Below are positions 43,412 through 52,365 of a stretch of 64,000 nt of DNA, piece by piece. Below the pieces are notes generated by a model. It had not been told where the DNA came from. It did no database searches and saw nothing but the letters and a program-made list of their open reading frames with translations. The DNA is from an uncultured Lachnospiraceae bacterium (GTDB taxonomy: Bacteria > Bacillota > Clostridia > Lachnospirales > Lachnospiraceae). A program made the position numbers and the translations under genes. Position 1 is the first letter of the stretch. Every line of letters starts with the position of its first letter. Where the stretch lies: NCBI GenBank assembly GCA_947630125.1, contig CANRGO010000001.1, positions 1 through 64,000 on the forward strand, in the 5' to 3' direction.

Positions 43412-45802
43412 ATGCTAAATGTAATCAAACGAAATGGGGAAAGTGCTGCATTTACCTTAACAAAAATCAGTGATGCCATTATGAAAGCTTTTAATGCCAC
43501 AGATATATCATATAACAATGATATTATTGATTTGTTAGCGCTTCGGGTGACTGCTGAATTTCAAAGCAAAATCAAAGACAATGGAATTCATGTGGAAGAT
43601 GTTCAGGACTGTGTGGAAAAAGTGTTGGAACAGGCTGGTTATGCAGAACCTGCGAAAGCCTTTATTTTATATCGTAAACAACGAGAAAAAATGAGAACCA
43701 TGGAATCCACCATTTTAGATTACAAGGATGTTGTAAACAGTTATGTAAAAGTAGAAGACTGGCGTGTTAAAGAAAATTCTACGGTTACCTACTCTGTAGG
43801 AGGACTTATCTTAAGTAATTCAGGAGCAGTCACTGCCAATTACTGGTTATCTGAAATCTATGACCAGGAAATCGCCGATGCCCATAGAAACGCAGATATT
43901 CACATTCATGATTTATCCATGCTCACAGGATATTGTGCAGGATGGTCTCTCAAACAATTAATCAAAGAAGGACTTGGTGGTATCACTGGTAAAATCACCT
44001 CTGCTCCAGCCAAACACTTATCGGTTTTGTGTAACCAGATGGTTAATTTTTTAGGAATTATGCAAAATGAATGGGCTGGTGCCCAGGCATTTTCTTCTTT
44101 TGATACTTACCTTGCGCCTTTTGTAAAAGTAGATAAACTTTCCTATTCTGACGTAAAGAAAGCTATCGAAGCCTTTATTTATGGAGTGAATACACCGAGC
44201 CGCTGGGGAACCCAGGCACCTTTTTCAAACATTACGCTGGACTGGACTGTTCCTTCTGACTTAGCAGAATTACCAGCTATTGTGGGCGGAAAAGAAATGG
44301 ATTTTTGTTATAAAGATTGTAAAGCAGAGATGGATATGGTAAACAGAGCCTTTATTGAAACCATGATTGAAGGTGATTCTGAGGGACGTGGATTTCAGTA
44401 TCCAATTCCAACCTATTCCATTACAAAAGATTTTGACTGGTCTGACACAGAAAACAATCGCTTATTATTTGAAATGACAGCAAAATATGGAACACCATAT
44501 TTTTCAAATTATATTAACTCTGACATGGAACCCTCTGATGTTCGAAGCATGTGCTGCAGACTAAGACTGGATTTAAGAGAGTTGCGTAAAAAAACAGGTG
44601 GATTTTTTGGTTCAGGAGAAAGCACAGGAAGTATTGGGGTGGTTACCATTAACATGCCTCGTATCGCTTACTTATCAACCAACAAAGATGAATTTTACAA
44701 ACGTTTAAATAAAATGATGGATATTTCTGCCCGTTCTTTAAGTATTAAGAGAGAAGTGATATCAAAGTTGTTAGAAGAAGGCTTATATCCTTATACCAAA
44801 CGGTATCTGGGAAGTTTTAGCAACCATTTCTCCACCATAGGTCTGATTGGAATGAATGAGGTTGGTCTGAATGCAAACTGGCTACGTGCAGACATGACAG
44901 ATCCAAAAACTCAGGAATTTACAAAAGAAGTTTTGAATCATATGAGAAATCGTCTGTCAGAGTATCAGGTTACCTTTAAAGATTTATTTAATCTGGAAGC
45001 AACCCCAGCAGAAAGCACCACCTATCGACTTGCAAAACACGATAAGAAAAAGTGGCCATCCATACGTACAGCAGGTAAACCGGGAGACACTCCATATTAT
45101 ACCAATTCTTCACATTTACCAGTAGAATTTACACCAGACATTTTTGATGCACTGGATATTCAGGATGAATTACAGACGCTGTATACATCTGGAACCGTAT
45201 TCCATGCCTTTTTAGGAGAAAAATTGCCAGACTGGAAAGCAGCAGCAAGTTTGGTAAAAGCAATTTCTTCAAACTATAGATTACCTTACTATACGATGTC
45301 ACCTACCTACTCTATTTGTAAGGAACATGGTTATCTGAAGGGAGAAGCTGCAACCTGTCCTCATTGCAATGAGCGAACAGAGGTCTATAGTAGAATTACA
45401 GGTTATTACAGACCGGTTCAAAACTGGAACGATGGTAAATTACAGGAATATGCAAACAGAATCACTTATGAAGTAGAAGAATCATCCATGAAAAGACCTC
45501 AAACTACCATGGTTCGCTTAACAGAGCACAATCATCAGATTGATGTAAGTATTGAAAGTCCTAAAGAAGTGAAATATTTATTTGTTACAAAAACCTGTCC
45601 CAATTGTAAATTAGCGAAAGATTATCTGAAAGGTGAAAAATATATATTGCTGGATGCAGAAGAAAATCAGGATTTGGCTATTCGCTATCAGATTATGCAG
45701 GCGCCAACCTTGGTTATCGTGAATGAAGATCATTTTGAGAAGTATGCCAATGCTTCAAATATAAAGAAGTATGTTGACAGTACAATGCTTACAAATGTAT
45801 AA
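43412..45802 (+). CDS. nrdD: Anaerobic (class III) ribonucleoside-triphosphate reductase with fused redoxin domain
   Basis: A glycyl-radical enzyme of 796 residues that makes deoxynucleotides without oxygen. It has an N-terminal ATP-cone (about 1-95), the catalytic barrel, a zinc-type Cys/His segment with CPHC, and the radical glycine G664 in RITGYYRP. After it, residues from about 715 form a thioredoxin/glutaredoxin-like domain with C729-P-N-C732 and a cis-proline-like APTLV. The fused redoxin suggests that a protein dithiol supplies the electrons, rather than formate as in the E. coli enzyme. The activase gene nrdG is not adjacent. Regulation by NrdR is indicated by the boxes upstream. Confidence 0.95.
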   Translation: MLNVIKRNGESAAFTLTKISDAIMKAFNATDISYNNDIIDLLALRVTAEFQSKIKDNGIHVEDVQDCVEKVLEQAGYAEPAKAFILYRKQREKMRTMESTILDYKDVVNSYVKVEDWRVKENSTVTYSVGGLILSNSGAVTANYWLSEIYDQEIADAHRNADIHIHDLSMLTGYCAGWSLKQLIKEGLGGITGKITSAPAKHLSVLCNQMVNFLGIMQNEWAGAQAFSSFDTYLAPFVKVDKLSYSDVKKAIEAFIYGVNTPSRWGTQAPFSNITLDWTVPSDLAELPAIVGGKEMDFCYKDCKAEMDMVNRAFIETMIEGDSEGRGFQYPIPTYSITKDFDWSDTENNRLLFEMTAKYGTPYFSNYINSDMEPSDVRSMCCRLRLDLRELRKKTGGFFGSGESTGSIGVVTINMPRIAYLSTNKDEFYKRLNKMMDISARSLSIKREVISKLLEEGLYPYTKRYLGSFSNHFSTIGLIGMNEVGLNANWLRADMTDPKTQEFTKEVLNHMRNRLSEYQVTFKDLFNLEATPAESTTYRLAKHDKKKWPSIRTAGKPGDTPYYTNSSHLPVEFTPDIFDALDIQDELQTLYTSGTVFHAFLGEKLPDWKAAASLVKAISSNYRLPYYTMSPTYSICKEHGYLKGEAATCPHCNERTEVYSRITGYYRPVQNWNDGKLQEYANRITYEVEESSMKRPQTTMVRLTEHNHQIDVSIESPKEVKYLFVTKTCPNCKLAKDYLKGEKYILLDAEENQDLAIRYQIMQAPTLVIVNEDHFEKYANASNIKKYVDSTMLTNV

Positions 45803-45832
45803 TTTTTCTAGGATAAACAGGGAGGTAATTTT

Positions 45833-46234
45833 TTGAGAAATACGATTGTGTATGTAAAGGGAATTATAAAAAAAGAAAACAAGTATCTTGTTTTGAAGAA
45901 GTGGATGGATGATCGAATTCCAGATCCTTTTGTATGGGAATTTATTGATGGAGAAGTTAGCTTTGGAGAAGCACCAGATGATTGTGTTCTTCGTTTGATA
46001 CGAGATCGCCTTGGAGTAGATGGGACGATTGAACGTGTTGTTTATACCTGGTCTATGATGTTAGGAGATACCCATGGGATTGGAATCGCTTATGTATGCA
46101 ATACGGATAGCGATGAATCTCAGTTTGTTCTGACAGAAGAATATGGTGGATTTGATTGGATCGAAAGAGACCAGTTTGAATATTATATTGAGAATCGTTA
46201 TGTATTAAAAGATTTGGAAGGCGTTGAACTATAG
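45833..46234 (+). CDS. NUDIX-fold protein with degenerate catalytic box
   Basis: A 133-residue protein with overall NUDIX character. In the box (GX5EX7REUXEEXGU) the first glycine, first glutamate, arginine and last glycine remain (GEVSFGE...RLIRDRLGV). The catalytic metal-binding glutamates are replaced: E to L after the arginine, and EE to DR. Hydrolysis of nucleoside diphosphate derivatives is therefore doubtful, and a binding or regulatory role is possible. The TTG start has GGGAGGT six bases upstream. It follows nrdD by 30 bases, so it is probably in the same NrdR-controlled transcript, and it ends in its own terminator. Confidence 0.7.
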   Translation: MRNTIVYVKGIIKKENKYLVLKKWMDDRIPDPFVWEFIDGEVSFGEAPDDCVLRLIRDRLGVDGTIERVVYTWSMMLGDTHGIGIAYVCNTDSDESQFVLTEEYGGFDWIERDQFEYYIENRYVLKDLEGVEL

Positions 46235-46246
46235 GGCAACGCTTTT
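46218..46246 (+). terminator. Terminator overlapping the stop codon
   Basis: AAGGCGTTG (46218-46226) pairs with CAACGCTTT around a ten-base loop that contains the TAG stop of the NUDIX-like gene. The following T-run is short. Confidence 0.65.
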
Positions 46247-46288
46247 CCTATGGGCATCATAGAATAGATAAAGGGAAGGTAGTAGAAG

Positions 46289-47218
46289 ATGATTCAGAAA
46301 CTGATTGCAAAAATTGAAACAAGAAATGCTCCGATTGTTGTAGGCTTAGATCCTATGATGGGATTTATTCCAGAACATATTAAAAGCCAAGCATTTGCAG
46401 AATTTGGAGAGACCTTAAAGGGAGCCGGGGAAGCAATCTGGCAATACAATAAAGGAATCATTGATGCAACTTATGATTTAATTCCAGCAGTTAAGCCTCA
46501 AATAGCCATGTATGAACAGTTTGGTATTGAAGGTCTGATTGCCTATCAGAAGACTCTTGACTATGCCAGAGAAAAAGATTTGGTTATTATTGGAGATATT
46601 AAACGAGGGGATATCGGTTCCACTTCAGAAGCTTATGCAGTTGGACATTTGGGAAAAGTTAAGGTAGGAAGTAATTCTTATTATGGATTTCAGGAAGATT
46701 TTTCTACCGTAAATCCATATCTGGGCTCAGATGGAATCAAACCTTTTCTTGATGTATGCAGAGAAGAGAAAAAGGGTATTTTTGTATTAGTAAAAACCTC
46801 TAATCCAAGCAGTGGGGAATTCCAGGATCAGTTGATTGGGAATCAGCCACTTTATGAAAAAGTTGGAGAAAAGGTTGCAGAATGGGGCGATACCTTAATG
46901 GGAGATTCTTATTCCTATGTTGGTGCAGTAGTTGGAGCGACTTATCCAGAAATGGGAAAAACATTACGCAAAATCATGCCTAAAACTTACATACTGGTTC
47001 CGGGTTATGGCGCACAAGGTGGTAAAGGAGAGGATTTGGTACACTTCTTTAATGCAGATGGTCTTGGTGCGATTGTAAATTCTTCAAGGGGAATTATTGC
47101 AGCTTATCAAAGTGCTCAATATAAGGAACGTTTTACACCAGAAAATTATGCCGATGCTTCCAGACAGGCTGTGCTTGATATGTTAGAAGATATTCAGGGA
47201 GCTTTAGCAAAAAAATAA
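46289..47218 (+). CDS. pyrF: Orotidine 5'-phosphate decarboxylase
   Basis: The last step of UMP synthesis. At 309 residues it belongs to the longer type 2 family. The active-site block DIKRGDIGSTSEAYA is intact, with the family opening VGLDPMMGFIPE. It is followed by pyrE after 29 bases, so the last two steps of pyrimidine synthesis are co-expressed. The other pyr genes are not in this window. No PyrR attenuator is apparent in the short upstream gap. Confidence 0.95.
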   Translation: MIQKLIAKIETRNAPIVVGLDPMMGFIPEHIKSQAFAEFGETLKGAGEAIWQYNKGIIDATYDLIPAVKPQIAMYEQFGIEGLIAYQKTLDYAREKDLVIIGDIKRGDIGSTSEAYAVGHLGKVKVGSNSYYGFQEDFSTVNPYLGSDGIKPFLDVCREEKKGIFVLVKTSNPSSGEFQDQLIGNQPLYEKVGEKVAEWGDTLMGDSYSYVGAVVGATYPEMGKTLRKIMPKTYILVPGYGAQGGKGEDLVHFFNADGLGAIVNSSRGIIAAYQSAQYKERFTPENYADASRQAVLDMLEDIQGALAKK

Positions 47219-47247
47219 AAATATATAAATAGGAGATCTTGCTTAAG

Positions 47248-47922
47248 ATGGAACAGTACAAACAAGAATTTATAGAATTTATGGTTCATTGCAACGTGTT
47301 GAAATTTGGAGACTTTGTCACGAAAAGTGGTAGAAAAACACCTTTTTTCATAAATACAGGCTTTTATAGAACCGGTGGACAACTGAAAAAACTTGGAGAG
47401 TATTATGCAAAAGCGATTCATGATAAATTTGGATTGGATTTTGACGTTTTATTCGGACCTGCTTATAAGGGAATTCCTTTAACGGTAGCAACAACGATGG
47501 CTATCAGTGATTTGTATGGAATCGATATTCGCTATTGTTCTAATCGAAAAGAAGAAAAAGATCATGGAGACACGGGCATCTTGCTTGGAAGTCCAATACA
47601 GGAAGAAGATAGAATTATCTTTATCGAAGATGTTACCACATCTGGAAAATCCATTGATGAAACCATGCCAATCTTAAAATCTCAGGGAGCAAAACATATC
47701 ATTGGTTTGGTAATTTCTGTGGATCGTATGGAAAGAGGCAAAACAAATGTTAGCGCATTAACAGAACTCAAAGAAAACTACGGTTTAACCACGACGGCGA
47801 TTGTTACCATGGAAGAAGTTATTGAACATTTGTATCTAAGACCAATTAATGGTAAAATACTCATCGACGAGAACATGAAACAGGCAATTGATGCTTATTA
47901 TGAAGAATACGGTGTAAAATAA
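47248..47922 (+). CDS. pyrE: Orotate phosphoribosyltransferase
   Basis: Joins orotate to PRPP to give OMP, the substrate of the upstream pyrF product. The protein has 224 residues. The PRPP-binding motif is IIFIEDVTTSGKS, and the FGPAYKGIPL and KSGRKTPFF segments are conserved. AGGAGA at 47231-47236 favours the ATG at 47248 over the in-frame TTG at 47239, which would be too close. Confidence 0.95.
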   Translation: MEQYKQEFIEFMVHCNVLKFGDFVTKSGRKTPFFINTGFYRTGGQLKKLGEYYAKAIHDKFGLDFDVLFGPAYKGIPLTVATTMAISDLYGIDIRYCSNRKEEKDHGDTGILLGSPIQEEDRIIFIEDVTTSGKSIDETMPILKSQGAKHIIGLVISVDRMERGKTNVSALTELKENYGLTTTAIVTMEEVIEHLYLRPINGKILIDENMKQAIDAYYEEYGVK

Positions 47923-47942
47923 CACAAAGTGAGGTATTTTCA

Positions 47943-48095
47943 ATGAATGAGAAAATCTACAAAGTTATGCAAGGTGCAGGTGCATGGAATATTGTACTTG
48001 GAATCTGTGCTATTACTCTTGGAATAGCAGGTGGAGTTTTACTGATTATCAGTGGGGCAAAATTAAACGCCAGTAAATCAAAACTTTTATTTTAA
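47943..48095 (+). CDS. Conserved small membrane protein
   Basis: A 50-residue protein, with one long or two short hydrophobic stretches (about 13-38) and the ending GAKLNASKSKLLF. GTGAGGT lies eight bases before the ATG. The pattern of a glycine-rich membrane hairpin followed by a charged tail resembles small proteins seen next to pyrimidine and aminopeptidase genes in Lachnospiraceae, as far as I recall. Function unknown; below the usual length cut-off for gene callers. Confidence 0.65.
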   Translation: MNEKIYKVMQGAGAWNIVLGICAITLGIAGGVLLIISGAKLNASKSKLLF

Positions 48096-48116
48096 TGAAG
48101 GTAGTCTGGAGGCTGT

Positions 48117-48440
48117 ATGAGCCGCAAACGTAATTACATTTTTACTACGAAAAACCAATCAAAAAAGGCAATTATGGCAACCGCTTTGGGTTTGATATCC
48201 TTAGCGGCGGTTATATTGTCTATTTTTTTTACTTATCAACAGAGAGCTGAGGCACCAATCCAGTATGGAAGCAGCTTATTTCTTGCTACGATTTTTGCTA
48301 TGACAGGCATTGTTCTGGCATTTCTCTCCATTCGGGAAAAGGAGAGCTATCGTTTTTTTCCTTACTTTGGACTAGTTTTAAATTGCCTGGTAGTTTTTAT
48401 TAACAGCTTTATTTTATTTGCAGGAGCGTATGGATTATGA
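48117..48440 (+). CDS. DUF6142-like small membrane protein
   Basis: A 107-residue protein with a basic start (MSRKRNYIFT) and three hydrophobic segments (about 19-41, 52-71, 82-105). It resembles the DUF6142 family of Clostridia; function unknown. Its TGA overlaps the ATG of the M29 peptidase gene, so they are translationally coupled. Confidence 0.65.
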   Translation: MSRKRNYIFTTKNQSKKAIMATALGLISLAAVILSIFFTYQQRAEAPIQYGSSLFLATIFAMTGIVLAFLSIREKESYRFFPYFGLVLNCLVVFINSFILFAGAYGL

Positions 48441-50539
48441 AAATTGACATGAATCAAGAAGAAATAGAATTTATAAAAGAGCGTTTTTATCTATGCAAAG
48501 AACGAATTGAAGGTTTGGAGGGCAAGTGGGAACTTCCAGAACCATATTTAGAATATTTTTCTAGAACAGGTTTATATCTTAAGGAAATGATAGAACTGTT
48601 TTTGAATTTGGAACAGTTGGAAGAAAAAAAAGACTGGTTTCAAAAGAAATCCATAGAAACCTTACTAGCAGAAAATCATGTACTTTATCAGGATATTTTA
48701 GAAGAAAATTATAACAATAGTTTTACGAATCCCAAAAATGCTGTGGAAAAGTTTGGAGAAACCTATGGGAAGCTCTTTTCGTTTTTGTCCACAGAATTAA
48801 GAAGTTTAGTGGTGTTTGCCTATGAAAGTGACTGGTATTTATTTACCATACGTCTAGAACTCTTTTTGGAAATTTATCATAGTTTTTTTGAAGCCTTTGA
48901 AGAAGAAAAAGCAGAACCAGATTTTGAAAATATTAGACAAATAATCTATTGGTTCATCAGTGATTATAGTGAAATAGAAGTGGAAAATCGCATTTTAGAA
49001 CAACTTGATCCTGCAGGAGATTTTACCTATGAGATTATCATGAATCGAGATTTGCATGATCTTAGCTATCTTTTTGAATATGGAGAATATGTGACAGAGC
49101 AGGAACTAAAAATGGCGGAGCATATTAATCAGTTAGATGACAGTGTGATTGCAGCCATGGCAGACACCTATACAGAAGGATTTCGTATGGGTTTTGTAAA
49201 TGGAAACAAGGATTTAAGCCGTAAAAAAGTAGTAAATATTCGATACAGTCTGGGCTTTGAACGAGTTGTGAAAAAGGCAATTGAAAACTTTGAAAAGATG
49301 GGATTAAAACCCACTCTTTATCGTGCGGGATACTCTATTTTTAATAAAACAGGGGTAAATAAAGTCGGATTTTTGGGTGCTAATCCGAACAAACAGTTTG
49401 ACTACGATCATAAAGATGATAAAGCTCTGTATTTTGATAAATTATACATGAATCGTCGTTTGGAAATCTTAAAAACCACCTATGAAAAACATAAAGAACA
49501 GGCAGCTTTATTTGCAGGTCCTGCGGTGATTGAGATATTTGGAGAAGCACCTTTTGAACCTGCTCAGAATTCATATGCTTATACCTTATCGGATTTACAG
49601 CAAAAGTTATCCGTTGAATTTGCTATCAAAGCCGGAGACATTACCAATCAGTATATTAAGGGAGAAGAAAGAAGTTTTACCATCATTGCCTTTCCTACGC
49701 CTGCGATTGGGGATGACTTCAAAGAGATTTTTAATGAAGTGATTCGCATTAACACACTGGATGCCAAGTTGTATGGAGAGATTCAGAATACTATAATTGA
49801 AAGTTTGGATCAGGCAAGTTTTGTTGAAATAAAAGGAATGAATAACAATCATACCTTGCTTACCGTAGCACTTCAACCACTTACAAATCCAGAAAAGGAA
49901 ACCATATTTGAAAACTGTGTTGCGGATGTAAATATCCCGGTAGGAGAAGTGTTTACTTCACCAGTACTGAAAGGAACCAATGGAATTCTTCATGTATCCG
50001 AAGTGTTCTTAAATGAACTTCGCTATGAAAATTTGGAAATAACATTTACCGATGGAATGATCACAGATTATCGCTGTACGAATTTTACAACCGAGACGGA
50101 AAACAAAAAATATATGAAGGAAAATATTTTATTTCATCATGAATCCTTACCACTTGGAGAATTTGCCATAGGCACCAATACCACAGCCTATGTGGTTACA
50201 CAAAAATATAAAATGGCAGATAAAATGCCCATTTTGATTGCAGAAAAGATGGGACCTCACTTTGCCGTTGGGGATACCTGTTATTCTCACAGCGAAGATG
50301 TAAAAGTGTATAATCCCAATGGAAAAGAAATTATTGCTAGAGATAATGAAGTGTCTCTTTTACGAAAAGAAGATAGTCAGAAAGCGTATTTTAACTGTCA
50401 TACAGATATCACGATACCTTATGATGAGTTAGGTGAACTAACAGCAATTAAGAAAGATGGCAGCCGAATTCCAATTATTATAGAAGGAAGATTTGTTCTG
50501 CCTGGTTGCGAAGAGTTAAATAAGGCTTTTGTTAGATAA
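48437..50539 (+). CDS. M29-family aminopeptidase with long N-terminal extension
   Basis: A 700-residue metallopeptidase. The C-terminal 400 residues match M29 (AmpS/thermophilic aminopeptidase) enzymes, with likely metal and catalytic residues E504 (GEVFTSP), E575 (GEFAIGTN), H608 (GPHFAVGD) and H618/D621. The N-terminal 290 residues are a helical, acidic region not needed in the classic family of about 400 residues; its role is unknown. No signal peptide, so cytosolic. The ATG overlaps the preceding stop. Confidence 0.85.
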   Translation: MKIDMNQEEIEFIKERFYLCKERIEGLEGKWELPEPYLEYFSRTGLYLKEMIELFLNLEQLEEKKDWFQKKSIETLLAENHVLYQDILEENYNNSFTNPKNAVEKFGETYGKLFSFLSTELRSLVVFAYESDWYLFTIRLELFLEIYHSFFEAFEEEKAEPDFENIRQIIYWFISDYSEIEVENRILEQLDPAGDFTYEIIMNRDLHDLSYLFEYGEYVTEQELKMAEHINQLDDSVIAAMADTYTEGFRMGFVNGNKDLSRKKVVNIRYSLGFERVVKKAIENFEKMGLKPTLYRAGYSIFNKTGVNKVGFLGANPNKQFDYDHKDDKALYFDKLYMNRRLEILKTTYEKHKEQAALFAGPAVIEIFGEAPFEPAQNSYAYTLSDLQQKLSVEFAIKAGDITNQYIKGEERSFTIIAFPTPAIGDDFKEIFNEVIRINTLDAKLYGEIQNTIIESLDQASFVEIKGMNNNHTLLTVALQPLTNPEKETIFENCVADVNIPVGEVFTSPVLKGTNGILHVSEVFLNELRYENLEITFTDGMITDYRCTNFTTETENKKYMKENILFHHESLPLGEFAIGTNTTAYVVTQKYKMADKMPILIAEKMGPHFAVGDTCYSHSEDVKVYNPNGKEIIARDNEVSLLRKEDSQKAYFNCHTDITIPYDELGELTAIKKDGSRIPIIIEGRFVLPGCEELNKAFVR

Positions 50540-50600
50540 AGTGCATGATTTTGCTACAGATAGTCAGTGGAAATCGTAGGTATTAACAATTGACTTTCAA

Positions 50601-50622
50601 AACAGTTTTTTAGTAAACTGTT
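50601..50622. repeat. Inverted repeat upstream of purM
   Basis: AACAGTTT and AAACTGTT form a perfect 8-6-8 inverted repeat in the 138-base gap before purM. It may be an operator or weak hairpin; no purine riboswitch or PurR box is recognised, and no full promoter is convincing here. Confidence 0.45.
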
Positions 50623-50677
50623 AGTAATATTCTGGCTAGCTGTCAGAGGAATTTTTTAGTAAGAGAGGAAAAGAAAA

Positions 50678-51703
50678 ATGGATTACAAAAATGCAGGCGT
50701 TGATATTGAAGCAGGGTACAAATCAGTAGAGTTAATGAAGGAACACGTGAAAAAAACCATGAGACCTGAAGTTCTTGGTTCTTTGGGAGGTTTTTCAGGT
50801 GCGTTTTCCATGGAGAAGTTTAAAGATATGGAAAAACCAACCCTTGTTTCAGGTACTGACGGAGTTGGAACGAAACTGAAATTAGCATTTTTAATGGATA
50901 AACATGATACCATCGGTATTGACTGTGTTGCCATGTGTGTGAATGATATCGCCTGTGCAGGTGGTGAACCATTATTTTTCTTAGATTATATTGCCTGTGG
51001 TAAAAATTTCCCTGAAAAGATTGCAACGATTGTAAAAGGTGTTGCAGAGGGTTGTATTCAATCAAGTGCTGCGCTAATTGGCGGAGAAACAGCAGAAATG
51101 CCAGGTTTTTATCCAGAAGATGAATATGACCTTGCTGGATTTGCAGTAGGTGTTGTAGATGAAAAAGATCTGATTAGCGGTGTAAATATCAAAGCGGGAG
51201 ATACCCTGATAGCGATTGCATCTTCAGGAATTCATAGCAATGGATTTTCCTTGGTTCGTAAAGTATTTCCGATGACAAAAGAAACCTTAGATACACATTA
51301 TGAAGTTCTTGGAAGAACACTTGGAGAAGCTTTAATTGAACCCACTAAGATTTATGTGAAAGCACTTCGCTCGGTTAAAGAAGCGAAGGTTGTTATCAAG
51401 GGCTGCAGTCATATCACTGGTGGTGGTTTTTATGAAAATATCCCACGTATGTTACCTGAGGGTATTTGTGCAGTGGTGCATAAGGACAGCTATGAACTGC
51501 CTGCGATCTTTAAGCTTTTACAGGAAACAGGACAGATTCAGGATGAAATGATGTATAATACTTACAACATGGGAGTGGGTATGATACTTGCAGTTGATCC
51601 AGCGGATGTAGAGAAAACACTTGCTGTGATAAATGCAAGTGGAGAAAAGGCTTGGGTGATTGGAGAAACAATTTCAAATGATAAGGGAGTACAGATATGC
51701 TAA
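50678..51703 (+). CDS. purM: Phosphoribosylformylglycinamidine cyclo-ligase
   Basis: Makes aminoimidazole ribotide in purine synthesis, using ATP. At 341 residues it has normal length. The conserved stretches are [38 protein letters not shown] and [15 protein letters not shown]. Its end overlaps purN by seven bases. A good ribosome site (GAGAGGAAA) precedes the ATG. Confidence 0.96.
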   Translation: MDYKNAGVDIEAGYKSVELMKEHVKKTMRPEVLGSLGGFSGAFSMEKFKDMEKPTLVSGTDGVGTKLKLAFLMDKHDTIGIDCVAMCVNDIACAGGEPLFFLDYIACGKNFPEKIATIVKGVAEGCIQSSAALIGGETAEMPGFYPEDEYDLAGFAVGVVDEKDLISGVNIKAGDTLIAIASSGIHSNGFSLVRKVFPMTKETLDTHYEVLGRTLGEALIEPTKIYVKALRSVKEAKVVIKGCSHITGGGFYENIPRMLPEGICAVVHKDSYELPAIFKLLQETGQIQDEMMYNTYNMGVGMILAVDPADVEKTLAVINASGEKAWVIGETISNDKGVQIC

Positions 51704-52323
51704 GAATGGTTGTCTGTATTTCAGGTGGCGGAACTAATTTGGGAGCCATTATAAAGGCCTTGGAAGAACAACAGATTAAACAAACCAAGATCGTTGGGGT
51801 GTTTTCTAATAATCCAAACGCTTATGGATTACAAAGAGCAAAGGCTGCAGGACTAGACACCTGTTGCCTATCACCAAAAACATTTGAAACCAGAGAATTA
51901 TTCAACCATGCCTTCTTAGAAGCTGTGGATAACTGGAAACCAGATTTGATTGTTCTTGCAGGATTTCTTGTAAATATTCCAACGGAATTAATTGATAAAT
52001 ATCCAAATCGTATTATGAATATTCACCCATCCTTAATACCAGCTTTTTGTGGAGTTGGTTATTATGGACTTAAGGTTCATGAAGGAGTTCTAAGTCGAGG
52101 AGTTAAAGTGACTGGGGCAACGGTTCATTTTGTAGATGCAGGTTGTGACACTGGACCAATTATACTTCAAAAAGCAGTGGAAGTATTACCTTCCGATACA
52201 CCAAAGAGTTTACAGCAAAGAGTTATGGAAGAAGCAGAATGGGTTATTTTACCTCAGGCAATTGGCCTTTTTGCAGAAAACAAAATTCAAGTACTGGAGC
52301 ACAAGGTAATTATAGAAGCATAA
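51697..52323 (+). CDS. purN: Phosphoribosylglycinamide formyltransferase
   Basis: Transfers a formyl group from 10-formyl-tetrahydrofolate to GAR. The protein is 208 residues. The opening [14 protein letters not shown] and the catalytic Asn-His-Asp set (MNIHPSLIP and the GCDTGPII region) are visible. Overlap with purM shows coupling. Confidence 0.95.
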   Translation: MLRMVVCISGGGTNLGAIIKALEEQQIKQTKIVGVFSNNPNAYGLQRAKAAGLDTCCLSPKTFETRELFNHAFLEAVDNWKPDLIVLAGFLVNIPTELIDKYPNRIMNIHPSLIPAFCGVGYYGLKVHEGVLSRGVKVTGATVHFVDAGCDTGPIILQKAVEVLPSDTPKSLQQRVMEEAEWVILPQAIGLFAENKIQVLEHKVIIEA

Positions 52324-52365
52324 AAGAAACTTCACATAAATGTTAAGAAAGGTATAATAATTAAT

